This document shows, piece after piece, positions 1 to 63,864 of a stretch of 64,000 nt of DNA. Below the pieces are notes generated by a model, which worked only from the letters and a program-made list of their open reading frames with translations, was not told the DNA's origin and made no database searches. How positions within the stretch are numbered: position 1 is the first letter of the stretch; each line of letters opens with the position of its first letter. The DNA comes from Beaufortia kweichowensis (taxonomy: Eukaryota; Chordata; Actinopteri; Cypriniformes; Gastromyzontidae). Position numbers and translations under genes: made by a program. The stretch covers positions 4,689,988-4,753,987 of the forward strand of contig CM032794.1 in NCBI GenBank assembly GCA_019155185.1, given 5' to 3'.

Positions 1-418
1 GTAAAGAGCACAATAGATTAACACTTATCCGTCATATTGACTGTTTATTGGAATAACACGTTCCCATATATGGAAAGCCTTGAGTTAAGAGCGGTACTAG
101 AGCAAAATCTAGTAGCCATTTTCCTTTTGGCCAATTGATTGATGTTTGTGTAATCATGATTTTACTATAAATAACTATTTGTGGTTGCTGTGTGTTTAGT
201 ACATGTTTTATAGTTAAGTTGTGGCTAGCATAGTAAAAGCACGGTTAATTTTTGTTGCGTGGCTGTCATTCACATCAGTATCAAACCGGCTCGTAAAGGT
301 ATTGGTGAGAAAAGTATGAAATTATGTATGTTACTGTTAATTATAATCACGCTGGACGCCAAATTTCTAAACGCAATATATTCAGAATTTAAATGACTTA
401 AGTGTGATGTGTTAACAG

Positions 419-570
419 GGGCGTGTGAGAACAAAGACGGTGAAAAAAGCCGCTCGGGTCATTATAGAGAAGTACTACACCCGTCTGGGCAATGACTTCC
501 ATGTCAACAAGAGGGTATGTGAGGAGATCGCCATCATCCCCAGCAGACCTCTGCGCAACAAGATTGCAGG
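419..570 (+). CDS. rps17: rps17 exon 2
   Basis: Acceptor AG at 417-418 is followed directly by GGG CGT GTG, the glycine after the initiator methionine. The exon encodes the basic N-terminus through NKIAG and ends GG at donor GTGAGT (571). It has 50 codons plus two bases. Confidence 0.96.
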
Positions 571-1226
571 GTGAGTAACATAAAGTTAAATCATTAGGTG
601 TCATTCTTCTGTCAGAAGATATAATCACTGACAATAACTGTATGAAAGAATGTTGCTGTGTAACAGAAATACAACATAGTTACTCTTACTTGTTAGTTAC
701 TCTTGTGTTTTTTTTCTTGCTGTTGGTTTACATCTGTATCATGTGAAACTTAAGATAATCATTTGTCTGCAGGTATGTGACCCATCTGATGAAGCGCATT
801 CAGAGAGGTCCCGTGAGAGGCATCTCCATCAAACTGCAGGAAGAGGAACGAGAGAGGCGAGATAACTATGTTCCTGAGGTCAGCGATGATGTCATTGTCA
901 CATACATGTGCATTTGAGTACTAGACAGCAGATCTCTTTTATTTAATGTTATGTGTTTGTGTGTTCAGGTGTCTGCTTTGGATCAGGAGATTATTGAAGT
1001 TGATCAAGACACGAAGGAAATGTTGAAGATTCTGGTAAGTTAATTTGGGAGTTTGGACTCTGTAGTGTATGGCAATGATGCAAGACAAGTAAGTTGTTCT
1101 ATTATTAATCGAGAGAAAATGTGAGCTAACGTAAAATCTTTCTCATTGCAGGACTTCGGCAACATCGCGAAACTGCAGGTCACCCAGCCAAGCATTGGCA
1201 TGAACTTCAAAACTCCAAGAGTTTAG
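419..1226 (+). CDS. rps17: 40S ribosomal protein S17, partial (exons 2-5; start codon exon not in window)
   Basis: Encodes eS17, a small-subunit ribosomal protein near the mRNA exit region and beak of the 40S particle. Four exons (419-570, 773-878, 969-1034, 1152-1226) join in frame to 132 codons plus TAG. The protein begins GRVRTKTVKKAARVIIEKYY and contains LRNKIAGYVTHLMKRI, RGPVRGISIKLQEEERERR and VTQPSIGMNFKTPRV, an almost residue-for-residue match to vertebrate S17. In vertebrate S17 genes exon 1 carries only the 5' UTR and ATG, so the methionine is expected upstream of base 1. With it the protein would be 133 residues, two fewer than the 135 of mammals, because the C-terminus ends at PRV. 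The gene converges on neo1. No degeneration is visible, so I read it as functional. Confidence 0.97.
773..878 (+). CDS. rps17: rps17 exon 3
   Basis: Acceptor AG at 771-772. The first G completes the split Gly codon, followed by YVTHLMKRIQRGPVRG and the acidic/basic EEERERRDNYVPE helix. It ends GAG at 878. The donor reads GTCAGC, with C at +3, a weak site, but both phase and protein homology require it. Confidence 0.95.
969..1034 (+). CDS. rps17: rps17 exon 4
   Basis: Acceptor TTCAG at 964-968. Exactly 22 codons, VSALDQEIIEVDQDTKEMLK followed by Ile-Leu, then donor GTAAGT at 1035. Phase 0 at both ends. Confidence 0.96.
1152..1226 (+). CDS. rps17: rps17 exon 5 (terminal)
   Basis: Acceptor TTGCAG ends at 1151. 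24 codons, beginning DFGNIAKLQVTQPSIGM and continuing Asn-Phe-Lys-Thr-Pro-Arg-Val, then TAG at 1224-1226. Mammalian S17 ends in PRGPV; this copy ends PRV. Confidence 0.96.
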   Translation, partial: DFGNIAKLQVTQPSIGMNFKTPRV

Positions 1227-1242
1227 CAGTTTATCAAGAGAC

Positions 1243-1248
1243 AATAAA
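1243..1248 (+). terminator. rps17: rps17 poly(A) signal
   Basis: AATAAA lies 17 bases after the stop codon, so the 3' UTR is very short, as is typical of ribosomal protein genes. It is followed by a T/G-rich stretch suitable for a downstream element. Confidence 0.8.
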
Positions 1249-1965
1249 TAATGCAAAAACATCTGTTTGGACTTTGGGGTCATTTTTCATGAGCAAATGA
1301 GATTTGGTCATAATTCCTGTGATAAAACCTTAAGTTTATAAGGCTGCTTTGACATTGTCTTTTTCATATCTTATTGAAACGTGTTATTCATGTGCCTTAA
1401 AAACCCCTTCAGACCCTGCGTTCACTGGAATGGATGTTATTTGTTTAAACGAACACAAATAGATATTTTTATATTATTAATAATGGTAACTGATTGGTCC
1501 TTAATCAGCAAATACACTGAAGACATGACCTCTAACTGAATCTAAGAGAGCATCAGACATTACATTATATGGTATTATAAATACAAATTTATGCTTCGAT
1601 CTCGTTATTTCGCCTCTGTTATGTTCCTATTATTCAGTTGTACAGCACAGGAATGTATTAAGTTTAATATCCATCCCAATATAAAACACACTTGACAAGA
1701 AGCAATCATATGTATAAACATTCTGTACTTACTCGCATGCTGCAAGGTTTCTTTGCAAAAGTTTTTCCCTACATTCTTATAGTATTTTTCAGTCAAGTGT
1801 GTATTTTTTTTGCCAAAACAATCGACTTTGGTTTGGTTTTAAACTATAACTCACACAATTATTGCTTGGAATTGTATGATGCTTTAGTTCTGGTGAGCAT
1901 TGTAAAAAAATGTTCTAGTTATGCACTGGTATGTATGAGCACACTTCCTATTCAGTAATTACAAG
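1249..1965. other. Intergenic space between convergent gene ends
   Basis: About 0.7 kb of AT-rich DNA between the rps17 poly(A) signal and the presumed neo1 poly(A) signal. Short open frames on both strands (60-90 codons) have no recognisable domains and look like chance. I see no RNA gene or repeat here. Confidence 0.6.
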
Positions 1966-3708
1966 TTTATTTTCAACATTCACATGTAGAAAACCTGGAA
2001 AATAAAAATTCAAAATGTAGCATGTAAATAAGAGGCAACAAAGGCAATGTTTTTAGAATATTTTTTAAAAAGCCACAGAGTATTTCTAGAGACAGCAAGA
2101 AGATATTTGTACAGAAATAAGCAACAACAGAATTCTGCATAAGCAACACAGTAAAACCTGCCGCTCAAATATTATTCCAGAGGCAAAAGAACATGAGACC
2201 AGCTGCCTATGCTAATGAAACTATGACACTACAATACACAAATAGAGCTTTATATTCAAAACACAGGATATGTAAAAATGTTTTTTATCTTTTCTTGAAA
2301 TTGTTGAAAAAGTGCAATAAAGGTTTGACTGTCTACAACTTGATAGGTTAGCCCAAACAGGTCTCAAGCTTTTACCATGTTCCTATAGTTACCCAAAATT
2401 TCTTACAGTCAGAGTGACATTCAATAAAATGTTTGATGAAACATTAATTTCCTAAATCAAATCATGATTGCTGTTACATACAGTATTTTCTTTGGGTAAA
2501 CGGACAGATCAAAACCAGATCCAGCAGGAGAGGAACAATTGGGTGTTTGCCTTTCACATTGAAATTCTATACAAGTACTTCATATATAACAAATACAAGA
2601 AACATAATGGAAAATTAAAGATGAGACCTGGGAGTTCTGTATGTCGAGTTAAATGCAAGAAGGTTGTCTACAAAAATGCACAGAAGTTTAATATCACAGT
2701 GAATGTCATTCATCCTATAATCGAGTTTGTGTATGATCTGGAATTCAGACCAATGCAGCAATTCTGCAAGATGACAGATCATGCAAAGCACTTGTTCATT
2801 TATCCGTTAAAAATGTTAAGTTACAACCTGAAGTTTTGTTTTGAGTTTCAGCACCAAACAATCATTTGAAGTCCAGCTCTGACAGCACATGTGATGGAGG
2901 TCTTCTGTTCTGTTCGTACCATTGTACAAAGTGGCAGCTGATGGTTCAGCATTACAGACTTGATATCACAGTGTTGTGTGATACACTTTTTCTCTCTTTG
3001 AATAAAACAGGTACTGATTTCTGTCAATTTAATAAGGCATATTTAAAAACGCATAATGTAAAAGGGAGAAATGATGTTTTCCGAATGCAAAAATCCATTC
3101 AAATGCGAAAGAAAAAAGGCCTTTTTCTGACTAAACAGAAGCTGTCGAGATTTTAAAATGAGTCAGTTTTTAACATATATATACAAACTGATATATGTAT
3201 ATGCATATAAAACAATACAAAACATGTTTAAGAAAATAAGACATGGCACATTATATGTCATACAAAAGAGAAAGAGACATCAATCAAAATGCTTAATACA
3301 AAATGAGAAAATAAAAAGGACAAAGTCCAACGTCCACCTCACTGGAACGGGGGGCAATATATATAGATACAAAAACATACAAAGAAAAGACACAAATAAA
3401 ACACTGTAAATTGTGCCTTATGAGCACCAACACTTACACCAGCATATCGTTGTTTTCCTTTTTTTCACAGGATAATAAAAAGTCTTTTCAAACTGTCTCC
3501 ATTGAAACAAAAGGAAAAGCTTTAAAATGGCTGAACTTTTCCATCCGTTGCTGAAGGGACTAGTTGTCCTTTTTCATAATGTCCATTGTACTCATGATGT
3601 GTTTTTCTCCTTCCTTAGAGAAAGTAAAGTTCTTCCTCTCTCTGTTTAGTGAATGACTGTGAACTCCTCTGTGCTGCACGTCCTCACAGGTGAGGCTGAG
3701 AATCGTGT
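1950..3708 (-). other. neo1: neo1 3' untranslated region (inferred extent)
   Basis: Non-coding sequence after the TGA at 3709-3711, running to the AATAAA at 1966-1971. It is AT-rich, and no splice acceptor with a coding exon follows. Open frames of 83-133 codons on the opposite strand (2468-3409) have biased, low-complexity composition and no domain, so I treat them as chance antisense frames. Confidence 0.55.
1966..1971 (-). terminator. neo1: Probable neo1 poly(A) signal
   Basis: TTTATT on + is AATAAA on the - strand. Of the sites noticed downstream of the neo1 stop codon it is the best placed, giving a 3' UTR of about 1.75 kb. Transcript data would be needed to confirm it; alternative sites may exist. 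Confidence 0.5.
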
Positions 3709-55152
<51,444 letters not shown>

Positions 55153-58100
55153 CTGGAGAGGAAAAGAAAGAGGTTAAAACCAGCACTAGATATATTCTCA
55201 GCATGACATTAGATATGAACTCTGGGTTGAGAGGACAGGGATTTAATAAAGGAAGGTATTTGCATCACTACTTAATAAAACTGAAATGAAGCCCATGTGG
55301 ATGATTTCTTTTTATTTGAAAGTCAAACACATCCATTCAAAACTTTATTACAAGTGTCGCAAAGAATTTAAGCAAATGTTAAAGTGAAAGAGGAGATAGC
55401 AATGAGCAAACACATTATAAATTATTTTAATTATAGATGTAAAATTACAAACAGAGCCACTGGACATCAAAGCTCATTTGAATATTTTTGTTATATTGCT
55501 CACTTAGAGGAAATGGGGGTTCACGCAGACAGGTCTAATGCAAAAAGCCAAACTAAGTGCAATTACTTTGCATTTGTCCTCATAAATTATTCAAATCTGG
55601 GCCTCTGGAGTCATCGAAACATTGTTTAAATAAATAACTTTAGTACTTCTTGGATAAGATTTGAATAATGAGCTTTAAGGCTTTTTTTAAATACTGCACT
55701 GAATGGTGACTTGAATGCTAAATATAGCGGAGGGCAATTGAGACGGCTTTATCTCCCATGCATCCTCGGTTTATGGCAGATCCACAAAGAGCTGATGAGA
55801 CCAGCACCAGACAAGATCTGAAAACCATCATTCTGACGTTTGATCTTAGGGGTTAATGTCTGGTCATACTGATAATGAGGTCAGCCTGCATTCCCTCATA
55901 GGCACAAACCACACTGCAAATCTATTCATGATGTCAAGACACAGAGGAAAAACACAAAGGCTCGTAAAAGTGACATGTTAACAAAAGTTTTTTTCCTTTG
56001 CAAACGTTAGGTAAACAGTCAACATGATCATGGTTTAACATTTGGTTTAACACAGCAAACATTTACAAAAAGACTGCTATCTAAGGTTGCATAAATTTTA
56101 TTAAAATTTTACTAAATACATACTGCAATGATTTTCAATATCATGGTCAGGTTTGTTTTTATGTACTGCAACTATAAATATGACTTAAGTTGTAATGATG
56201 TTTGCTTTTCCCAGAAACAATTTGGAACATATGTAAATTGCAATTATCATATATTAAGAATATTTTAATACAACATGAATTGACATCATGTGATAATGCA
56301 TTCACAAAGTTATCACAACATCATGCAGCCCCAATGCAAACTATAAAACCATAATAACAAGAAACTATAAAAATATAATAACATAACTATATTAGCATCC
56401 AAACCAACGGACAACCACATTATGTTTATTCCATGCTTGCATGCTGTAGTTTTAAATTTCAAATGCACAAGAACTTTAAATTCAAATGGATTTTTATTGG
56501 ATTTTATATTTCATCAATTGGAATAAATGCTCTCAACGTAATCCCAACAACATCATTCTTCTGGGTTATCATTATCCACTAACTTATAGTTAAAGTAACT
56601 ATCCTTTGTGTGAACGGACCTTAACTCCATCTCCCCATCAAGTACTTTGGTTTGCTATTGCCAAAACAAACACAAGAATGCACAATTGACGATGGACTAC
56701 TGTACATTTCAAAATGTTGATTTAGGCCAGCTATTAGCTACCACAAGCCTCAGCGTGGTCCATTTGTGTAATGGGGGCACAGTTCCCCTGCCACACGGTC
56801 TTAAAGTCTTTTTTAATGGAGTTGGGGGTGTTGGTCAGATAGGAAGTTTCATGGGGCTGTGGGCAGTAATTGTGGTCAACCTTCTGTCCACTCAGAGAGG
56901 TCTACTGGAACTAAGCACTTATTCTGCTTCGCACAGAAACAGCACTGAGTTTCACAACAGCAGCTTTTGTTGGCTGGACTGTTTTACTGCTATATAAGAT
57001 AATTGCACTTTGGCAGCCGTTTGGCTTTCCTCGAATAGTTTCCTTAAGACTGATGCGGGGCAATAACGGTTCCAGCACAAACACATCTGGATAGGATTAA
57101 TTCCTGTACGATAGACGCTCTTTCTGTTCACAAACATTTTTAGCATGTCATATCATAAAGCTTTCTCAAAGACTTCTAGAGTGCATTTTCCATGTTACAC
57201 TTCACAATATTTCCTTTGTAGTTTCAATAAGAAAAGAGAGAAAACGCCACTGCCACACAGATGTTTACTGCAGATGATGATGTTTGCAGGCAACTGAGGG
57301 GCTTCTACCTCCAGCACAGCATCAGAAGATCATCATCAGCATATTTGTGGCTGTTTGGATCTTGCTTCGAGGAGGCATACAATACAAAATCGCCAGCTCT
57401 CGCTTTACCATCAGCCAAAAATGACAACCATCTGCTGCTAGTGTTTCCCAGTCCCACAACAGAACCGACACTGAAACCACACCGAGTCTTGTGCTTTACT
57501 GAACTTTTCACGAGTCATTAACGTTATAAAGCTCTGCTAAGCATATATGAGTCATACCAGAGACAAGCTAGAATAACATGAACATATAATAACTTTTAGT
57601 AGTCAGAACTGATTGGATGGCTTTAAGTGTTGCAAATGCAGTTCATAGTGTGATCTAAAAATCAATTTAGAAAGTATATCTAGGTCTCTATTAACTTGTA
57701 TGAACAACATACAGAAGTTTCGAAATAAATACATATCTGGCAAATTATATCCGCTATAGCAGGAAAAAGGCCGATATGACAAACCAATAGTTTATTTATA
57801 AACTGTGTGATGGCACGGAGTTGTATAATGTTTGTTGCATAATCCATCATATTTCTCTGGGTAAAATAATTAAATGCATGCCAAAACAGAATGTACATCA
57901 ATACAGCTTTTAGAATATATGATTACACAGAATTTCCACAAAAATGCAAATATTGACAGCACCTGTAATGATAAAAAAGGTACTTTCACATTCATTTTGA
58001 AAACTTCATAGAGACGCTCAACTTTAAGTTGGCATCATATTAAGCATTTAATTGGCACAAAGCACAGAGAAAACTTGAAGCAGAGACCAATTAAACAATC

Positions 58101-60149
58101 TCTTTAGAATCGCTTGAAATTCAGATGAGATACAAGCACTCTTTGGTTATGAATCATTTTAAATACTAAGCAGGTCAGAGGAATATTGGCTTTCCACATG
58201 AATATTGTCCCATGAATGATGAATAATGAAAAGGGGGGAAAAACTTTTACCACCGCAACCTTCACCAGCTCAAGGACAGAAGTCAGAATATTTCCACTAA
58301 TTTAACACCTCTATAAATTAACTTTTGAAGCCCGGATAAGATGCGTCTCAAAAAATAAATAATCTTGTTTCAATGCTCACAGCATGTGAAATGTGTTAAA
58401 TAAATAAACTGTCCAAGTAATGAATACAAATAAATCTATCATGGTACTGCCATAGTATATATATTCAAAAACATAGCAGTACCAATGTCAGGAAAAGTTG
58501 GCGGTAGTCTAAATCTATTTTTCCTTTTACTAGGCTCAGGAACTGACTTTAAGACTTGTTCTGCAAAGCACAGGAGAGAGGAAATGAGCTCGTCTCCTTG
58601 ATAAGTAAGAGTCGTTACTTATGTCTCTAGTCTTGAGGAATCTATTTTATTCCACAACCAAAGAGTACTTCAGAGCCAGGGCTCTAGCCCGAAGAAAAAA
58701 CACCTGAAGCCAGGCAGATATGGAAACAAGGTTTGCCTTAAGCCTTATTCTGAGACTTTAACCTCTATATGGTTTCTGTCAAGTGGCTGAGGGCAGATGT
58801 TTCAGAGAGATTCAGATAGACAGAGGTCTTGAAAATCAGTTCCTGTCTCTCCTACGGCTGACCAGAGAGACAGCAGCAGAAAACCCATTTATTGCTTCAC
58901 AAGCCATCAACAGACAAAACCCTGTCATCACTCAATAGTTTCCCACAACTCCCAGCGCATCAATGTAAAACTGACGTTTTCATAATCATGACAACATATT
59001 CATGGCCTACGCAAAACAAAAAGCTTTTATACATTTCTTAGTAACTGCTGAAAGCCACATGGCTCTCACTCACTGCCAATCAAAAACACAACCTTCATTC
59101 TACTCAGATCTATACAAGAGCTATACAGACTACTTTCCATCCAGACCGACTCATAATGAGATCCTTAATGAGAATCCAATGAAATCACACAATCAAAACA
59201 AAATCCCAGAATATAACAGCTCATATTATGAATAATACAAAGCAGTCTTTGAGTTTAAACTGCTATTGCACATTTTGTTGTACCATGCAGAAAAAGAATA
59301 ACAAGCTAAAATCTCAGTTTCATCATTAATCCCAGTTATTACGTCTGGAAAAGATGTCTGTATACACTCCATGTCAGAATACAAACTCGTTCTACTTTAT
59401 CAGCATTTGGGAAAACAGCCAGTGGCGTTGCGTTATTCAGCAGAAGGGCCTTCTGTGCTTCTGACCTTCAGCTAAATAAATACACTGAAAATGAAAATCT
59501 TTTGGGTTTTGGGAAACAGTCTGTCAGAGGTAAAAAAAAAATTCAACATATTGAACAGCATCCTCTTTTCTTCTAGACTCTATCCCACTTATTTATGCTT
59601 TTCCATGCTCATTAGTCCAACTGGAAATGCCTTTTGCATTCACGTCTGTCCACCTCCCGGTTTGCCTTTATCTTCCTACATCACGTCTTCTCCCTCCTGT
59701 ATCTCTGAACGCAGTGTGGAATTATCACTGATGAGATAGTGAGAGAGGAGAGCAACGACTCAAGCATGTGTTTAACTTCAGTTTTGGCTACCCTGTTGAG
59801 ACGAGACATCTCAAAAACCCACCTAATAAACTCCTCTCAGCTAAAGCTTTATAATCTCCCGCTGAACGCCGAAACCGAGACTCATTTGCATATTAAAACT
59901 CTAAGAAAAGCAATGAGAACAGAGTGGATTTGAAAGTTGATTATCTTACAATATCACACATCCGTATGTGATTATTAGGTGAATTTCATGAAACCTCTCA
60001 CATTTTGGGGTGTAATTTACCCCCAAACCGAAGAGAAAAAATAAGAATAATTTTGTATTACAATGTTCACTAGAATGAAGATGGTCTTCATGCAAAAAAT
60101 TTTCTTATTGATTTTGGTTTTACATAAAGATGTTTTCAGTAAGGTTTAC

Positions 60150-60169
60150 TGACCCATTTAAATGGGTCA
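60150..60169. repeat. Perfect 20-bp palindrome
   Basis: TGACCCATTTAAATGGGTCA is self-complementary. It consists of two GGGTCA half-sites, everted, 8 bp apart. Confidence 0.9.
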
Positions 60170-63100
60170 TTTTTTATTGTTTGGGCGTACGGTCTATTTA
60201 AATGCTGACCTCTTTTAAAATCTTGGAAGGATGGACTGCAGTAATAATACGGGGGTGGGAACGTCAGCCATTTTTAAAGGTCACTGTCACCACAGAAGAA
60301 AGGAATGAACTGGTAATGATGACCTTATTGTTCCCAACACTCATTTCCCTTCATCTTTCACACCAGCTACTGGGAACAATGGTGGCTCTCTCTCACTCAC
60401 TCAGGACCCCTGCCCGATGAAAGCTTCCCACCACAAGGTCTGGATGTTCTGATAGTGCCCTAACTATAAACAAGCATCCAAGGTGCAGAGGCTGATTGGT
60501 AAGCCTCCACGTCTGCTTTATTAGTTTGGCACACGCTCAACTGGCAGAACGATGCAATTTTACCCAACTACAAACACCTCGAGCTTGCCTTTCCTTCTCC
60601 TGCCAGTGGAGCTTTTCCAGGACCTGAACAATCCTCCTGAGCACCGGTCTTGAGCCAATTCTGTCCCCCTGCTACTGTATTTAGCAGAATTATGGGATAT
60701 TTAGTGGAATTAACACTGACTCTGATAAGCCTACTAGAAAAACAACAACAACAAACACATTTCCTGCTGTTATGATCCTCTTACTGTAACAACATTAGTC
60801 TTGCTACATACCTCTTTTGATACATGATCATCCTGTATTAAAACATCTTTATTACAACCCAGATCAATAAATATTTATATTCTAACTCTTCTCAGTCTTT
60901 CCTATACAATTCTACATTGAAGGTGGCATCCTCTGAAAACACTTTTCTGTTTATCATACTGTTAACATTCGAAACAGTTCCATCTTGAATTTAAAGCTGC
61001 AACAATTTTAAACAAAAATAGATTTTATAACCCAGTCTAAAAAAAACATTTCAAACTGAGTTGTAGTGTTGTTCATAGGCAACTCCACATGCAATGCATC
61101 CTGGGATTGCCCTTCCCTTTCAAAGACAAATGCAGTAATGCCTTTGCAATGAATTTGAGCATAAAAGAGGCATCTAGAAAGGTGCCCAGAGTGTTTTGAG
61201 TGCTTATTCTTTTTTAGCTAGCGATCAGTGATGAATCTTAAAGAAAGAACATATGCCAAACAAATGCAGAAGCCCCGCAAACATGCAGTGAATACCGATG
61301 GGGGAAGGGAGGGTAAACCCACATGCCGTAGAAAAGCCTTCCAGCACCAAATGAATGAAAATAAGATGATACGTATCTGATATTGGGAGTCGGCGAGCTG
61401 TCTCTAACAGATAGTGAATCCCCAGAGCACACAGGTAATTTCCAGACTGCAGTAAACCTTCACTGCATGCCGGCCCTCTCACCTCTGCTGGACGTAGTAA
61501 TTAACCACGCTGATTGAAACTCAATCATCAAAGCTGGCTAGCTCGCTTCTGAATCAAGCTATAGACAAGTGCACAGTCAAAACAGACAAAAAGCGGCGTC
61601 TTTTATTTTCCACCAGGTGACAGGCTAAATGAGCAAGCTATTCTCGTAAATACACTGTCAAAGAAATGTATCTGCTGGCATGGGCAAGCAACAAAAGACT
61701 TTGCAGTAGAGCTGTGATTTAAGAAAATGTACATGTTGAATTACCTAGTACCTAATATAAATATCCATTTTCATGACATCAAGTTAAATACAGCGGCTCA
61801 TGTGTGATTATACCAGTTTAAATACATGGGGTCCCTTATGTGCCTATGTTAAGACTGCGAACAATTAATTTACGTTAATGTGACAGACCAGGAAAGACAA
61901 ATTCTATTAATAAATCAAGACATCGCTAAGGGCAAAGACCACCATACACTGGGAGGGGGGTTTATATGGAGTGCAATGACCTGATGATGGGCTATCAGCA
62001 TCCTCACTGTGGACAATTTTAGCTGCTTGAATTTTAAAACTGTTAATATGCCAATCATACACTTAACAAATGAGCAAATAAAGAAATCAGAATTTCAACA
62101 GCAATACATTATTGGCCTAACAAGACAAGACCTTGACCCCCTGATATTAAGATTTCATGACCACCTAATACTAAGATGTTTCAGGTAATAAAATTAAAAG
62201 TGTCCAGTACTAAATATAGGTGAATTATATGGTTTCAAGCACTCAAACCACATTTGGAGCTATCTGAAAATGCCTATAATCGCATTAGTAGTGTAGATCC
62301 CTAATGCATCCTTGATGTGTCCTAAACAACAATGATGCACCTAAATAAAACAGAAAAAACAATTTATTCATCATTCGGACAATTAAAATATGTTGGTAAA
62401 ATAATATGCATTTATAGCAAGTATAAAATAATACCTGGTGAATTCTCAATTCAGTTGCCATTAAGCAGGTGTGACACAAACTACATTGTAAAGCTGTGCT
62501 TGTGTTCCATTTGTCACTGAAACGATTCGGTGTCTGTGTGGCACAGAGAAGTGATGTGCACTGCTCTGCTAACCAGAAAGCTTTGCTTTATTCTTCATCT
62601 CTAATGCCCTGAGGCAGACAAGGGAATAATACAGAAGGGAGTCAGACATTTATCTTTCTGTCTTAATAGTAAAGAAAATGAAGTGCCCGTAATTAGATAT
62701 ACTATGGATTTCTTCATGCAATACAATACGGCATTTTTTTTATATTTCCTTTCCTCACATGCACGCCAAAAAAATCTATATACCCCGTCAGGATTTGCAA
62801 AGTCAACTGCTTGCCAAACTGTCAGCATTGGATTTCAGAAGCCAGTTTAGCCTGGTTTTCACAAACAGTCTGTGATACTCTGGTGTGATTCTTTCCATGT
62901 CTATGTAACCATCACCAGCCACCCAGGTGAAAATCTTAAGTGCAATCCTGATGTGAGTCTTTAATTGATTCTGTTTGATTTGATTCCTTCATTTTTAGCA
63001 TTCACACACACATACATATAAAGTAACCAAGAGCTCAGCAGAGGTTCATTTTGTTCTTGGCACCATTTACTCCTTCATTAGGAGAGGCAGCGAACAGCAG

Positions 63101-63864
63101 ATCCTGTTAAATCTTTTTAATTACGGAGTGATTCTAAAACTAACAACTCTGAACTCATGAGACCAGCTCCCGATCGAATCTCTTATAGAGGAGAGTCAGC
63201 GCCAGAGACTAAGCACATAAACATATCTGTTCCTCCAAAGGAAAAAGAAAGCTAAAGAGGAAAGTTGATCCTATTTTGGAGCATAAAAAGGCAGTGTGGC
63301 TTCTACTGGACCTTAAGAGAAAACCTGGTGAACCACAGGTAGGCCTGCGGGGAATATCTGTCAGCAGAAAATTCTGGATGAATGAGCAGAAAAGTCATTC
63401 ATTAAATATTTTGTCTAACCATGCAATGACCCTAGAAAAAGAATGCAGTATTTGTTTAGGTCCATTTAACACATTTTAGCATGCTTATGTGCAGAAAAAT
63501 GCAGCAAATTAAGCCAAAGGAAACAAACAAACACTGGGCCTACATTCTTCTGAAACAATCTCCCCAAATTTCTTTGATGGCAGTGTTATCCCAATCTGTC
63601 CCGGCTGCATTTTTACTGGAAATTGCAAAAGTAGGAGGTTAAGGTTGCAGAAGTGAAGCACCATTGCAAAGATAAGGTCAACTGAGCACCCATAATTAGC
63701 TGGAGCTATTTGGACTGATGCTATCTGACCCGGTTTCATTGCAATCCCACTGAGATTCTCTACAATGGCATTGTTTGCAGGTCCGGCATCCACTTCTCTT
63801 CTGTTTCCCATTTGTTTGCCTTTGTTGTTCTGTACAGGGGGAGGTTTTTGTCCAAGGGCTTTGT

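Noticed and set aside
571..1151. snoRNA inside rps17 introns
   Set aside because: ATGATG words occur, but there is no matching D box (CTGA) or H/ACA structure at suitable spacing.
2468..3409. Three consecutive + strand frames antisense to the neo1 3' UTR
   Set aside because: Low-complexity Lys/Asn/Tyr-rich peptides in AT-rich DNA, without homology to a known family.
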